NCBI GenBank assembly: GCA_934591815.1
Contig: CAKTPV010000001.1
Coordinates: 124,001 to 188,000 of the forward strand
Length of the DNA stretch: 64,000 nucleotides
Direction: 5' to 3'
Source of the DNA: an uncultured Oscillospiraceae bacterium
GTDB taxonomy: Bacteria > Bacillota > Clostridia > Oscillospirales > Oscillospiraceae
A model generated the notes under the pieces. The model had not been told where the DNA came from and did no database searches. It saw only the letters and a list, made by a program, of their open reading frames with translations. The translations under genes and the position numbers were made by a program. Positions 49,648 through 57,733 of this stretch are shown piece after piece. Every line of letters starts with the position of its first letter. Positions within the stretch are counted from its first letter, which is position 1.

Positions 49648-51459
49648 ATGACTGAATCCGAACTTTATGCTGGCATTGCAACAACTTTGTTAGATAAATT
49701 TGCCGGACGCATTATTAAAGGGCTAACAGATCCTGTGAAGAAAGCATGGGAACAATTCAAGATTGATTTTGATATTGTTTTTCGCGATTATTTGAAGAAC
49801 TCGGTTGAAAAATATGGTAAAATAAAGACAATTTTATATCGTACAGAACCTAAACCTCTTAACGAGTTTTTTGAATGTCCAAACTTGCGTAAGGGAAGCA
49901 AGACGATTATGAGTGGAAAGTCTATAGATGATCTCCTCGATATTTCTCATTTTCTCATTATCCAAGGCATGGGCGGAATTGGAAAGTCTACATTTTTGAA
50001 GTATCTTTTTTTAGATGAAGTATCTAAAAAGGACTATATCCCCGTCTTCATTGAACTAAAGGATATTAATCAAGTTGATGGTGAATATGAAATTAGTGAT
50101 TTTATATTCCAACGGCTTTATACCTTGGGGGGAACACTAAAAAAGGAGTGTATGGAATATGCGCTCCAATCTGGGTGTTTTTTATTTTTGCTTGATGGAT
50201 ACGATGAAATCTCCACGGACAAGAAGGATGTGTTTTTTCGTAAACTAGATAACTTTTGCGATCGGTTTTCAGAGAACTATTTTGTTATTTCTTCTCGCCC
50301 ATACAGCGAATTTGTAGAATTTCAAAGATTTTCCGTTTTATCTCTTTGTAACTTGAATAAAAAGCAAGCGTTATCTTTAGTGAAAAAAATCGAATTCGAT
50401 TCTGAAATAAAGCTTCGTTTTTTGAAGTCTCTTGATCAGAATTTATATGAACGACATAAATCATTTGCCTCAAATCCGTTATTGTTAAATATAATGCTGT
50501 TGACCTTTGACAACTATGCGGAAATACCAGAAAAACTGCACTTATTTTATGCAAATGCATTTGAAACCTTATATTCAAAGCACGACGCTACAAAGTCTGG
50601 CTTTCGGAGGGAACTAAGGAGCGAGTTATCATATGATAACTTTAAAAAAGTGTTTGCCCAGTTCTGTTTCATTACTTATTATCAAGCTAAAATTGAATTG
50701 ACGTATGATGACATTGTGACAGTACTGAACAAGATTAAAGGCAGCAACGGCATTACTATATTTAGGCCAGAGGATTATTTATATGATTTGGTAAATTCAA
50801 TTTGCGTACTATATAGAGAAGGCGTAACTTATAAATTTACACATCGTTCATTTCAAGAATATTTTTCTGCTATTTTTCTGAAAGAACTATCTGATCAGAA
50901 TATGGAAAAAATGGGAATTAGCCTTGTGAAGAAGGATTATTTTAGGGCTTCGCATGATAGTGTCTTCTTTATGCTACGCGATATGGCCGAACAACGTTTT
51001 GAACAGAATATTTTGTTGCCGTTCGTAGTTGAATTTGAGACAACATGCTCGGATACTGATAAGTACGATTTTTATTTTGAAGAATTATCACCTGAGATCT
51101 TTTTTGATGAAGTCGATTTCGATGGAGAAATTCACTTGGTGATATGCGCGGACTTTAACGTCGAGGCAGTGGGTTTTATCTATGCTATGGCACGGCATTA
51201 TAGAGACACCACCTCGTCACATGTCAAGCAACTAAAAGATGCGGAAGATGAGCTGAGAAACTTCTTGATTAGTGAAAGAGACTATAAAATAGAAGAAAAG
51301 GTAGATTTAACTGAGTATAGAGATGATTCTAAATTATATTCATTGTTAAAAGCTACTTGGATTGGAGATTATCTAACCGTTATGGCCAATTTAAGAGAAA
51401 TGCTTGAACATAGACGCAGAAAAGAAGAGCAGGATTTGTTTGAGCTACTTGATGAATGA
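49648..51459 (+). CDS. NACHT/STAND NTPase, probable anti-phage sensor
   Basis: 603 aa with GGAGG upstream. N-terminal ~95 residues form an unassigned short effector-like region. NACHT core: FLIIQGMGGIGKST (Walker A, about 111-124), FLFLLDGYDEIS (Walker B, about 190), and FVISSRPYSEF. C-terminal half includes YKFTHRSFQEYFSAIFL, the winged-helix-like segment typical of NACHT proteins, then a sensor region without clear repeats. Very AT-rich compared with the flanking transfer genes, hence probably acquired separately. By analogy with bacterial NACHT proteins it may sense phage and trigger cell death or arrest. It is monocistronic. Confidence 0.85.
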   Translation: MTESELYAGIATTLLDKFAGRIIKGLTDPVKKAWEQFKIDFDIVFRDYLKNSVEKYGKIKTILYRTEPKPLNEFFECPNLRKGSKTIMSGKSIDDLLDISHFLIIQGMGGIGKSTFLKYLFLDEVSKKDYIPVFIELKDINQVDGEYEISDFIFQRLYTLGGTLKKECMEYALQSGCFLFLLDGYDEISTDKKDVFFRKLDNFCDRFSENYFVISSRPYSEFVEFQRFSVLSLCNLNKKQALSLVKKIEFDSEIKLRFLKSLDQNLYERHKSFASNPLLLNIMLLTFDNYAEIPEKLHLFYANAFETLYSKHDATKSGFRRELRSELSYDNFKKVFAQFCFITYYQAKIELTYDDIVTVLNKIKGSNGITIFRPEDYLYDLVNSICVLYREGVTYKFTHRSFQEYFSAIFLKELSDQNMEKMGISLVKKDYFRASHDSVFFMLRDMAEQRFEQNILLPFVVEFETTCSDTDKYDFYFEELSPEIFFDEVDFDGEIHLVICADFNVEAVGFIYAMARHYRDTTSSHVKQLKDAEDELRNFLISERDYKIEEKVDLTEYRDDSKLYSLLKATWIGDYLTVMANLREMLEHRRRKEEQDLFELLDE

Positions 51460-51504
51460 TTGCTGTCGAGGGGTGGCATCGACTTCCATTAACATAATGC
51501 AAAG

Positions 51505-51536
51505 GGCTCGATACCTTGCGGTATCGAGCCTTTTTG
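51505..51536. terminator. terminator between the NACHT gene and the AAA ATPase gene
   Basis: GGCTCGATACC pairs with GGTATCGAGCC around TTGC, followed by five T on the plus strand; A-rich flank gives a T tract on the minus strand too. Confidence 0.88.
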
Positions 51537-51546
51537 TATAAAACGG

Positions 51547-52998
51547 TTATGCCTGTGGCGTTAATGCTTTGATGGCTTGTTGGTTATGCTGCTTGCCGAT
51601 CAGGTAGAGAAACGCATAGGCGGGAATGCGATAGAGGCTTGTAGCGCCTCGTTCAGATAGTCCGAAGTCTGTTGGGTTCTTTGAAATGACGTAGCCAGGG
51701 GTATCCGCCATGCCGTAGATAACGATCCCGTTATCGTCCTTCACGGTGGAATTATTTCTCATCTTTGCCTCAATATACTGAATTGGCTGGCCTGCGTACT
51801 GAACGGCCACATCGATCTCGGCCCCTTTGCTGTCTCGAATATAGCCTACTTCGTAGAGCGTGTTTTCGCTGACAAAAAAGTCTTTGACATGCTTAAATAC
51901 CGCTGTTTCTAATGCAAAGCCCAGTTCGGAAGGCTTGGTATAGATGTCGGCTCCCAGCACGACCGCGCCGCGAATGCCGCTGTCTGCAACATAAATCTTG
52001 TTTCTAGCCTTCAACACCTGCTTGCCTTTGATATTCAACTGAGGACTGATGTTGATGAGATTGGCGTCGGCCAGATACCCGATATATTTCTCTACCGTAG
52101 GGCGGGATACCCCATCAAACTCTTTGCACATTGCTTCAATATTGATGATACTGGAGGAGTTGTAACACAAATAGACGAAGACTTTTTCAAGTTCGTCAAT
52201 ACTGCGGATATCATGGACGCGAGGTAGGTCATGTTTAATAGCTCGATCCATAACATCTTCACGAATCAACTTCTGCGCATATGGAACATCCTCTGTTTTT
52301 ACCAGTTCAGGGAATCCACCGATTTGCATATAGCGCATCAGATGGATTTGCAGGTCGGACAGTCCCATCATAAGCTGTGTTTGCTGCTGCTTACTTAGCG
52401 TATGGATGCGAAATACATCATCCACGCTCTGGGCCTTGCTGATTCCCTTTAATGCACAGTACTCATAAAAGGAGAGCGTCGTAACTTTGATAACAGTCCA
52501 TCTGCCGGCACCGCTTTCACGCACGTCGTCTTCGATGGCGGCACTGGCGGAGCCGGTGGCTACTGACCGCATATCCGGATTCATGTCATAAGCCATTTTC
52601 AGATAATTGGTCCAGTCCTTATCGAATTGAACCTCATCTACAAACATGTAGAAATGTGCATCATCTGAAATGTTGTTTTTATAGATGTTCAATACCTGAT
52701 CCATCCCGGCCATACGGATCAAAGGATGATCAAAGGTAAAGAACAGAATGTTCTGTGGCTTCACGCCCTGCTCCAGCAGATCGTGGATAAGCTGATACAT
52801 GATTGTGGTTTTCCCGGTTCGTCTTGCGCCACTCATCACAACGATCCTGCGCAAATCGCTGAGAAGTGATTTGCGGCAGGTGTAGTAACTGCTGCGGTGA
52901 AACTCCTTGACAAACGCTTTCGGTACTACGCCATTCTGCCACCACGGATTGAATGTCGTTAGAATTGAAAGTATATTTTCTTGACTGACAATCGCCAT
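51547..52998 (-). CDS. AAA+ ATPase with DUF4143-like C-terminus
   Basis: 483 aa. Walker A GARRTGKTT near residue 56, Walker B FYMFVDEVQFDKDW near 125, and a SGSASAAIEDDVRES sensor segment. C-terminal ~200 residues carry DUF4143-type features (LADANLINISPQLNIKGKQVLKARNKIYVADSGIRGAV, FALETAVFKHVKDFF, GAEIDVAVQYAGQPIQYIEAKM); the final part resembles a restriction-endonuclease-like fold with D and E.K. Usually single-copy cargo; biological role not established. Own promoter at 53032-53060. GGAGG precedes the start. Confidence 0.88.
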   Translation of the reverse strand: MAIVSQENILSILTTFNPWWQNGVVPKAFVKEFHRSSYYTCRKSLLSDLRRIVVMSGARRTGKTTIMYQLIHDLLEQGVKPQNILFFTFDHPLIRMAGMDQVLNIYKNNISDDAHFYMFVDEVQFDKDWTNYLKMAYDMNPDMRSVATGSASAAIEDDVRESGAGRWTVIKVTTLSFYEYCALKGISKAQSVDDVFRIHTLSKQQQTQLMMGLSDLQIHLMRYMQIGGFPELVKTEDVPYAQKLIREDVMDRAIKHDLPRVHDIRSIDELEKVFVYLCYNSSSIINIEAMCKEFDGVSRPTVEKYIGYLADANLINISPQLNIKGKQVLKARNKIYVADSGIRGAVVLGADIYTKPSELGFALETAVFKHVKDFFVSENTLYEVGYIRDSKGAEIDVAVQYAGQPIQYIEAKMRNNSTVKDDNGIVIYGMADTPGYVISKNPTDFGLSERGATSLYRIPAYAFLYLIGKQHNQQAIKALTPQA

Positions 52999-53031
52999 AT
53001 AAACACCTCCAACGGAGTCATTATATGTTGT

Positions 53032-53060
53032 ATCATACCGCTAATTTGAATTATTGTCAA
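53032..53060 (-). promoter_or_regulatory. strong sigma-A-type promoter of the AAA/DUF4143 gene
   Basis: Minus strand TTGACA, 17-bp spacer and TATGAT, 34 bp before the start codon at 52998. A perfect -35 box, near-perfect -10 box and ideal spacing. Confidence 0.8.
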
Positions 53061-53179
53061 TAACAATTATAAATATACTTTGAATTAAAGGCGAGAAAAA
53101 CGAAAGCATATTTTCTTTCAGACTATCAAAGAAACTGACGATAACTTAGGTGATACTACCCAAGCTACCAGAACTGCTT

Positions 53180-54187
53180 TTATCTGGAGGGCGTTGCACG
53201 CTTATGTGCCGTTTCCTTCAGAAACTCTAAAAACATTTCCTCTAATTCCGCCTCGCTGCCGATCTGCTCTAAGTATGGTGCAAACTTCCTGCGGTCAAAA
53301 GTTATCTTCTTGGATGGTGCGGAACGCTTCTGATCTGCGGCAACACGGGCTTCCCGCCAAGCGGCGTAGATGACCTGCTTATCCGCAGTAGGCGGCGGGC
53401 ATTTCTGCGTAATGTGGTTCAGGGTGGCCTTGTTCAGCCGATACCCTTCAATGCGGCACATCTCCACAAACGCCTCCTGCGAGGCTTCATCGTAGTCGGC
53501 GATCATATCCGCGCAGTTCAGCGACAAGTGCCGGGGATTGTTTTCCAGAACGTCCGCCAGAGGCGGGATCAATCCGGCCAGCTTGACAGCCTTGCGGATC
53601 TCATATTCTGTAACACCAAAGAAATCCGCTACGATTTCTCTTGTTAGGAACTTCTGGCGAAAATCGCCAGAAGTTCCTAAATCCGTCCGCTCGCCTTGAC
53701 GCCGCTTAGCCTCCAGCATAGCTTTGTATGCCTTACCGCGTTCGATGATGGTCAGTTCCTGCCGCCGCAGCAAATTGGTGGCTGTGGCGATAATAATGGC
53801 GCGGGCATCGTTGGCCACAACCACCTCAGCGGGAATTGTGTCATGCCCGGCCATGCGCCATGCGGCGGTGCGATTGTGTCCGGCCAGAATCTCATATTCA
53901 TCGCTGCCGGGGATACTCCTGACAATAATGCGCTCCAGCAAGCCCTGTTCAAGAAGCTGCTGGGCAAACGCCCGCAGTTTGTCCGGGGAATATGGGTGAA
54001 ATCCGATATCGGTGGTGAAAAAGGGACGCAGCTTATCTACCGGAAGCTCACGAATCGTAGAAGCTGCCGCGGGAAGCGGGTCGATAAGGCTCTCGTAAGC
54101 CCTGTTGCCGATTTCCATCTCTGAGACCTGCTGGGCAGCGCTCATGCGCTGCTTCAGCAAATCTTTCATGTTGTTGCTCTTAGCCAA
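53180..54187 (-). CDS. parB: ParB/Spo0J-family partition protein
   Basis: 335 aa. N-terminal ParB domain: LPVDKLRPFF..., PYSPDKLRAFAQQLLEQGLLERIIVR, AGHNRTAAWRMAGHDTIPAEVV, and ATNLLRRQELTIIERGKAYKAML. The helix-turn-helix is FLTREIVADFFGVTEYEIRKAVKLAGLIPPLADVLENNP. C-terminal ~80 residues are basic. It overlaps ParA by 8 bp. It should bind parS-like sites on the element. A perfect 17-bp inverted repeat lies inside its coding region. Confidence 0.92.
   Translation of the reverse strand: MAKSNNMKDLLKQRMSAAQQVSEMEIGNRAYESLIDPLPAAASTIRELPVDKLRPFFTTDIGFHPYSPDKLRAFAQQLLEQGLLERIIVRSIPGSDEYEILAGHNRTAAWRMAGHDTIPAEVVVANDARAIIIATATNLLRRQELTIIERGKAYKAMLEAKRRQGERTDLGTSGDFRQKFLTREIVADFFGVTEYEIRKAVKLAGLIPPLADVLENNPRHLSLNCADMIADYDEASQEAFVEMCRIEGYRLNKATLNHITQKCPPPTADKQVIYAAWREARVAADQKRSAPSKKITFDRRKFAPYLEQIGSEAELEEMFLEFLKETAHKRATPSR
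53644..53680. repeat. perfect 17-bp inverted repeat inside parB
   Basis: TTAGGAACTTCTGGCGA and its exact complement separated by AAA, encoding the segment SGDFRQKFL just before the ParB helix-turn-helix. Such a perfect repeat is not demanded by codon choice, so a structural or binding role (parS-like) is possible. Confidence 0.55.
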
Positions 54188-55010
54188 GCGACAACACCTC
54201 CCGCGCCAGACTGCGGTAGGACTCCGCGGCGGGGTTCTTCGGCGCGTAGTCCAGGATACTCATACCGGCGGCGGGGCATTCCGCCACCTTGATGGTCTGC
54301 TCAATGGGGCGTTCAAACACATGAAACACCTCCCCATAGACTTCGCCAACTGTTGCCCGGACGCTCTGGCAGAGCTGTGGACGGGATTGATACATGGTCA
54401 GCAGGATGCCGGCGATTTTCAGCGTGGGATTGAAGTGGGCCTGCACTGTGCGTACCAGCTCCAGCACATCGGGAATGCCCTCGCTGGCGAGGTAGTGAGC
54501 TTGCACAGGGATGATGCAGTAATCCGCGGCGGTCAGCGCGTTGACCGTCAGCAGCTCGTGTTTCAGTCCGCAGTCGATGATGATATAGCGATAGGTGTCG
54601 CGCAAGGTGTCCGTGATATGCTTGAGCATTGCTTCACAGCTGCGACCACTATCACCATAGGGCTGATACTGAGATAGCTGCATGATTTGCAGTCGGGCCG
54701 CGGCATCTGCCAGCCTGCGATTGGCAGGAACGATGTCCATGCCGGTATCGTTATGTAGGATAGCCTTTTGCAGATGCTGCGCAATGTCCTCCGGGTAGTC
54801 GATGGCGGCCAGCAGCAGAGAGGCCAGTGTGTGCTTCATCTTACCAGCGGTATATCCCAGCGCAGCGGTCAGATTGCCCTGCGGGTCGTTGTCAATGAGC
54901 AGGACTTTCTGCCCTTCGGCGGTCAGCGCGGCGCCCAAATTCAGCGCGGTGGTTGTTTTCCCAACGCCACCCTTGGAATTCGTAATGGCTATGATGGTTG
55001 AATTCTTCAT
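54180..55010 (-). CDS. parA: ParA-family partition ATPase
   Basis: 276 aa with GGGAG upstream. Deviant Walker A KGGVGKTTT at 13-21, Walker A' region IIIDCGLKHELLTVNAL and later VQAHYLASEGIPDVLELV, as in ParA/Soj. It works with ParB to segregate the element, consistent with an excised replicating form. The ParA-ParB pair is at the right end of the element next to the attachment site. Confidence 0.95.
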   Translation of the reverse strand: MKNSTIIAITNSKGGVGKTTTALNLGAALTAEGQKVLLIDNDPQGNLTAALGYTAGKMKHTLASLLLAAIDYPEDIAQHLQKAILHNDTGMDIVPANRRLADAAARLQIMQLSQYQPYGDSGRSCEAMLKHITDTLRDTYRYIIIDCGLKHELLTVNALTAADYCIIPVQAHYLASEGIPDVLELVRTVQAHFNPTLKIAGILLTMYQSRPQLCQSVRATVGEVYGEVFHVFERPIEQTIKVAECPAAGMSILDYAPKNPAAESYRSLAREVLSLG

Positions 55011-55195
55011 AAAAAGAAGCTCCCTTCAAAAATGAGACCTGAATCGATCTGCTTGAGATGATCACCTCCCTTGGGCAGCTGCGGTGGATTTCGTATTGCG
55101 CAAATACGGCCTATTTCATGTCAGTGAAAATAGGGACAACGCCAGAAACCCTTGTAAAATCAAGGTTTTCCTGTGTTGTCCCTATTATATATCAC
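55011..55195. other. right terminal region of the ICE
   Basis: 185 bp without a gene. Contains a near-palindrome CGTATTGCGCAAATACG (55092-55108) and a long hairpin (55129-55186) with arms starting AATAGGGACAAC. These lie between parA and the junction with spoIVB and may bind recombinase or excisionase, or end transcription of spoIVB read-through. Confidence 0.55.
55129..55186. repeat. long imperfect hairpin at the ICE right end
   Basis: AATAGGGACAAC (55129-55140) and exact complement GTTGTCCCTATT (55175-55186); the inner arms GAAACCCTTG and CAAGGTTTTC continue pairing around TAAAAT, giving a ~26-bp stem with a few mismatches. It ends 10 bp from the junction. Confidence 0.7.
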
Positions 55196-55201
55196 TCACA
55201 T
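55187..55201. other. ICE/chromosome junction, putative attR
   Basis: Family-like spoIVB coding ends with the Met codon at 55199-55201, then a TGA at 55196-55198. Everything leftward looks like element DNA. The crossover is therefore within or just left of the codons for QGM. The core repeat cannot be defined without the left end. Confidence 0.65.
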
Positions 55202-56116
55202 GCCCTGCACGATGCCGCCGGTGGTGTCCAGCAGCCGCTGATCCGTCACGCGGAGCAGCAGGTTGCGGGTGGATTGGCTGCCGGGGAACACCCGGACGAT
55301 CTCCACCGTGTATTCCGCCGTGTCATCATCGGAGATGGTGGCCAGAATGGTGGCAGGGCCGGGCTTTACCTGACGGGCTGTGGCGACGGGAACGGGCGTA
55401 CCCGTCTGGAGGAAATCAGGATCCGCCACCGTGCCGAAGATACCGCCGTCGCTGTTGATGGAGACGGTACCCACGTCACGCTGGACGGAGAAGTCGCCCT
55501 TCAGCTCGCCGGGGTCGCCCTTGACGCCCTTTTTCACCGCCTTCACCGTGGTCTCCATAATGGAGCCGGAGGCCAGCGGCATCAGCTTGGCGGTGTCCAC
55601 GTCGGTGATGCCGTGGCCCAGCGCGCCGTAGCTGCCGGTGGCCGGGTCGTAGTAGGTCAGCGTGCCGATACCGGCCATGCTGTCGCGGATCCACGCCCCC
55701 AGCTGCCACGCGCCGTCAACGCCCTGTGTGGGCACGGCGGTGACGGTCAGCGTCCGGCTGCTGCGCCGGACGGTCATGACCAGCGGCTCGCAGCCGTTGT
55801 CCTGCAGGAGTGCGCGTACCTGCTCGGTGGAGGTGATCTTCGTGTCACCCATGGAGAGAATCAGGTCTCCTTCCTTCAGGCCGCAGTCCTTTGCAGGACA
55901 GGGATCGCCCTCCGACAGTCCTACCACCAGCGCGCCGTCGGCAAACAGCTTGATGCCCACGGCCTTGCCCAGCGGGATCACTGTCCGCTCTCCGGGGGCG
56001 GCCCAGACCAGCTGGAGACACAGTGAGAGGGAAAAAACCAGAGCGAGCAGCCTTGCGGTGCCTTTGCGGAGGCTGCCTGTGCGATGCGTTTCACGCAGTT
56101 CATACAAGCGTCTCAC
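55196..56116 (-). pseudogene. spoIVB: SpoIVB peptidase, 3' end removed by the ICE
   Basis: 306 aa against about 400-430 aa for intact SpoIVB. N-terminal membrane anchor (LLALVFSLSLCLQLVWA), a PDZ domain (GLSEGDPCPAKDCGLKEGDLILSMGDTKI), then the S55 peptidase domain with GHGITDVDTAKLMPLASGSIMETTVKAVKKG (catalytic His) and GGIVQGM. In the family the next residues are SGSP with the catalytic Ser, but here TGA follows at once. SpoIVB is a forespore protease that triggers SigK activation, so this allele should be inactive unless the element excises. Start GTG 56116, or TTG 56107 with better ribosome-site spacing. Confidence 0.88.
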
Positions 56117-56228
56117 CCCTTTGTGGAATTGTCGCCGGCGACAGCGTTACTTTGTGCCGGAACGGGGTGGGTCATGCGGTGTAAATTCAGGGTGAATTGC
56201 CAGCGGCAGCCCGGTATTTTATGGTTTT

Positions 56229-57632
56229 TCAGCTGTTGTCCCTGCGGATGGGAACACGGTGCAGCAGGCGCTTTAATTTTTTGCCGTCAAAGGGGATGAG
56301 CGGGTAGAGGTATCCCTTGCCCACCAGCGGCTTGGTGACCGCCATCATCACCAGTATGGCCGCCACGCCGGCGAGCAGCCCCCACAGGTCAAAGAGCCAG
56401 ACGAGCAGGAGCAGCAGCATCCGGCACAGCTTGGTGGCGTAGCCCATCTCGTAGCTGTGCTGGGCGTAGTTGGCGATGGCTACAAAGGCCATGTACACCA
56501 GCACCTCCGGCACCAGCCAGCGCGCCTGCACCGCGAAGTCCCCTAAGATCAGGGCGCCGATCATGCTGAAGGAGTTGCTCAGCACATCCGGCGTGTTGAG
56601 GGACGCCAGCTTCAGTACGTCGATGATCAGCTCCACCAGCAAAAGCTGGAGGATGAGCGGAACGTAGTATTCGTCCTGTATCAGCAGGAAATGCAGGTTC
56701 TCGTGGAGGGTATCGGGGTTCTTCACCAGCAGGTACCACACCGGTGTGACAAACAGCGTCAGCAGCAGCACCGCCATGCGGACGATCTGGAGATAGGATC
56801 CGATGAGGGGCGGGAAGTAGTAGTCGTTGATCTCCTCGGTGAACCGCAGCAGCGTGGTGGGCAGCAGCAGCGCCGACGGGGAGTTGTCCACCATCACCAC
56901 CACGTCGCCCTCCATGATGCAGGCCGTAGCCACGTCGGGGCGCTCCGTATACCGGACCTTCGGAAACGGGTTCCAGAACTGTCGGGGCGACAGGGCCTCC
57001 GCCACCGATTCCTGGCTCATGGCGATGGAGCCCACCTGCATATTTTTCAGCTTTTCCCGCAGCTCCGCCAGCAGCTCGGGGTCGGCCTCCCCGTCCATGT
57101 AGCACAGCACCACATCGGTGTGGGAGCGGTTGTCCAGCTGCACCCGCTCCAGCGTCAGGCGGGAGTCGCGGATGCGGCGGCGCAGCAGGGCGGCATTCTG
57201 CATCAGGTTTTCCACAAAGCCGTCGTGGCTGCCCCGGAGGACGCGGCTGGTATCCGGCTCCTCGATAGAGCGGGTGGGAAACTGCTTCACGTCCATCAGG
57301 ATACCGCCGTCCCAGCCGTCCACCATCAGCAGCGTCTTGCCGGAGAACACGCCCAGCACCGCCTCCTCCTTTTTCAGGCAGACGGCGGCGTCGCAGGCGG
57401 TGACAAAGCGCCGGAGAAATGCATCCGGCGTTTTCATATCCGTCAGGTCGGGCGCCGCCAGCCACTGGGCGATGATACGCTCCAGAACGCCCTCCTGCGC
57501 ATAGCCGTTCACCACCCACAGCCGGGCGCGGCGGCCGCCGATGGTCAGGTCGCGGGCCGTCATGTCGAAGCAGCGCCCTACGCCCAGCGCATTGTCCAAC
57601 GCCGCCGTTCTGGCGGAAAATTTCTGTTTCAT
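56229..57632 (-). CDS. GerA/SpoVAF-type spore germination protein
   Basis: 467 aa from ATG 57632 (GGGAGG upstream; the longer frame runs into the asparaginase gene and a terminator). N-terminal cytoplasmic domain (LWVVNGYAQEGVLERI, VLRGSHDGFVENLMQNAALLRRRIRD, VVLCYMDG) is the GerA/SpoVAF A-type domain. Five to six membrane segments follow (from about residue 290: IVRMAVLLLTLFVTPVWYLLV, LILQLLLVELIIDVL, etc.). SpoVAF homologues accompany SpoVA channel proteins of the spore inner membrane. Here it stands alone between asparaginase and spoIVB, so which receptor set it joins is unclear. Confidence 0.85.
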   Translation of the reverse strand: MKQKFSARTAALDNALGVGRCFDMTARDLTIGGRRARLWVVNGYAQEGVLERIIAQWLAAPDLTDMKTPDAFLRRFVTACDAAVCLKKEEAVLGVFSGKTLLMVDGWDGGILMDVKQFPTRSIEEPDTSRVLRGSHDGFVENLMQNAALLRRRIRDSRLTLERVQLDNRSHTDVVLCYMDGEADPELLAELREKLKNMQVGSIAMSQESVAEALSPRQFWNPFPKVRYTERPDVATACIMEGDVVVMVDNSPSALLLPTTLLRFTEEINDYYFPPLIGSYLQIVRMAVLLLTLFVTPVWYLLVKNPDTLHENLHFLLIQDEYYVPLILQLLLVELIIDVLKLASLNTPDVLSNSFSMIGALILGDFAVQARWLVPEVLVYMAFVAIANYAQHSYEMGYATKLCRMLLLLLVWLFDLWGLLAGVAAILVMMAVTKPLVGKGYLYPLIPFDGKKLKRLLHRVPIRRDNS

Positions 57633-57693
57633 GCCTTGCGTCCTCCCCGCACATTTTCGGATAGTATGGGAAAAACGACGCAAAAGTATGCAA

Positions 57694-57721
57694 AAACGGC
57701 ACGCCCCGGGGCGTGCCGTTT
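57694..57721. terminator. terminator between the asparaginase and germination genes
   Basis: Perfect palindrome AAACGGCACGCCCC with GGGGCGTGCCGTTT; on the minus strand followed by TTTTT. Located 12 bp after the asparaginase stop. Confidence 0.88.
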
Positions 57722-57733
57722 CTTGCGTGAAAA

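Noticed and set aside
55011..55201. Integration into a tRNA gene
   Set aside because: No tRNA-like cloverleaf at the junction; the target is clearly spoIVB coding sequence.
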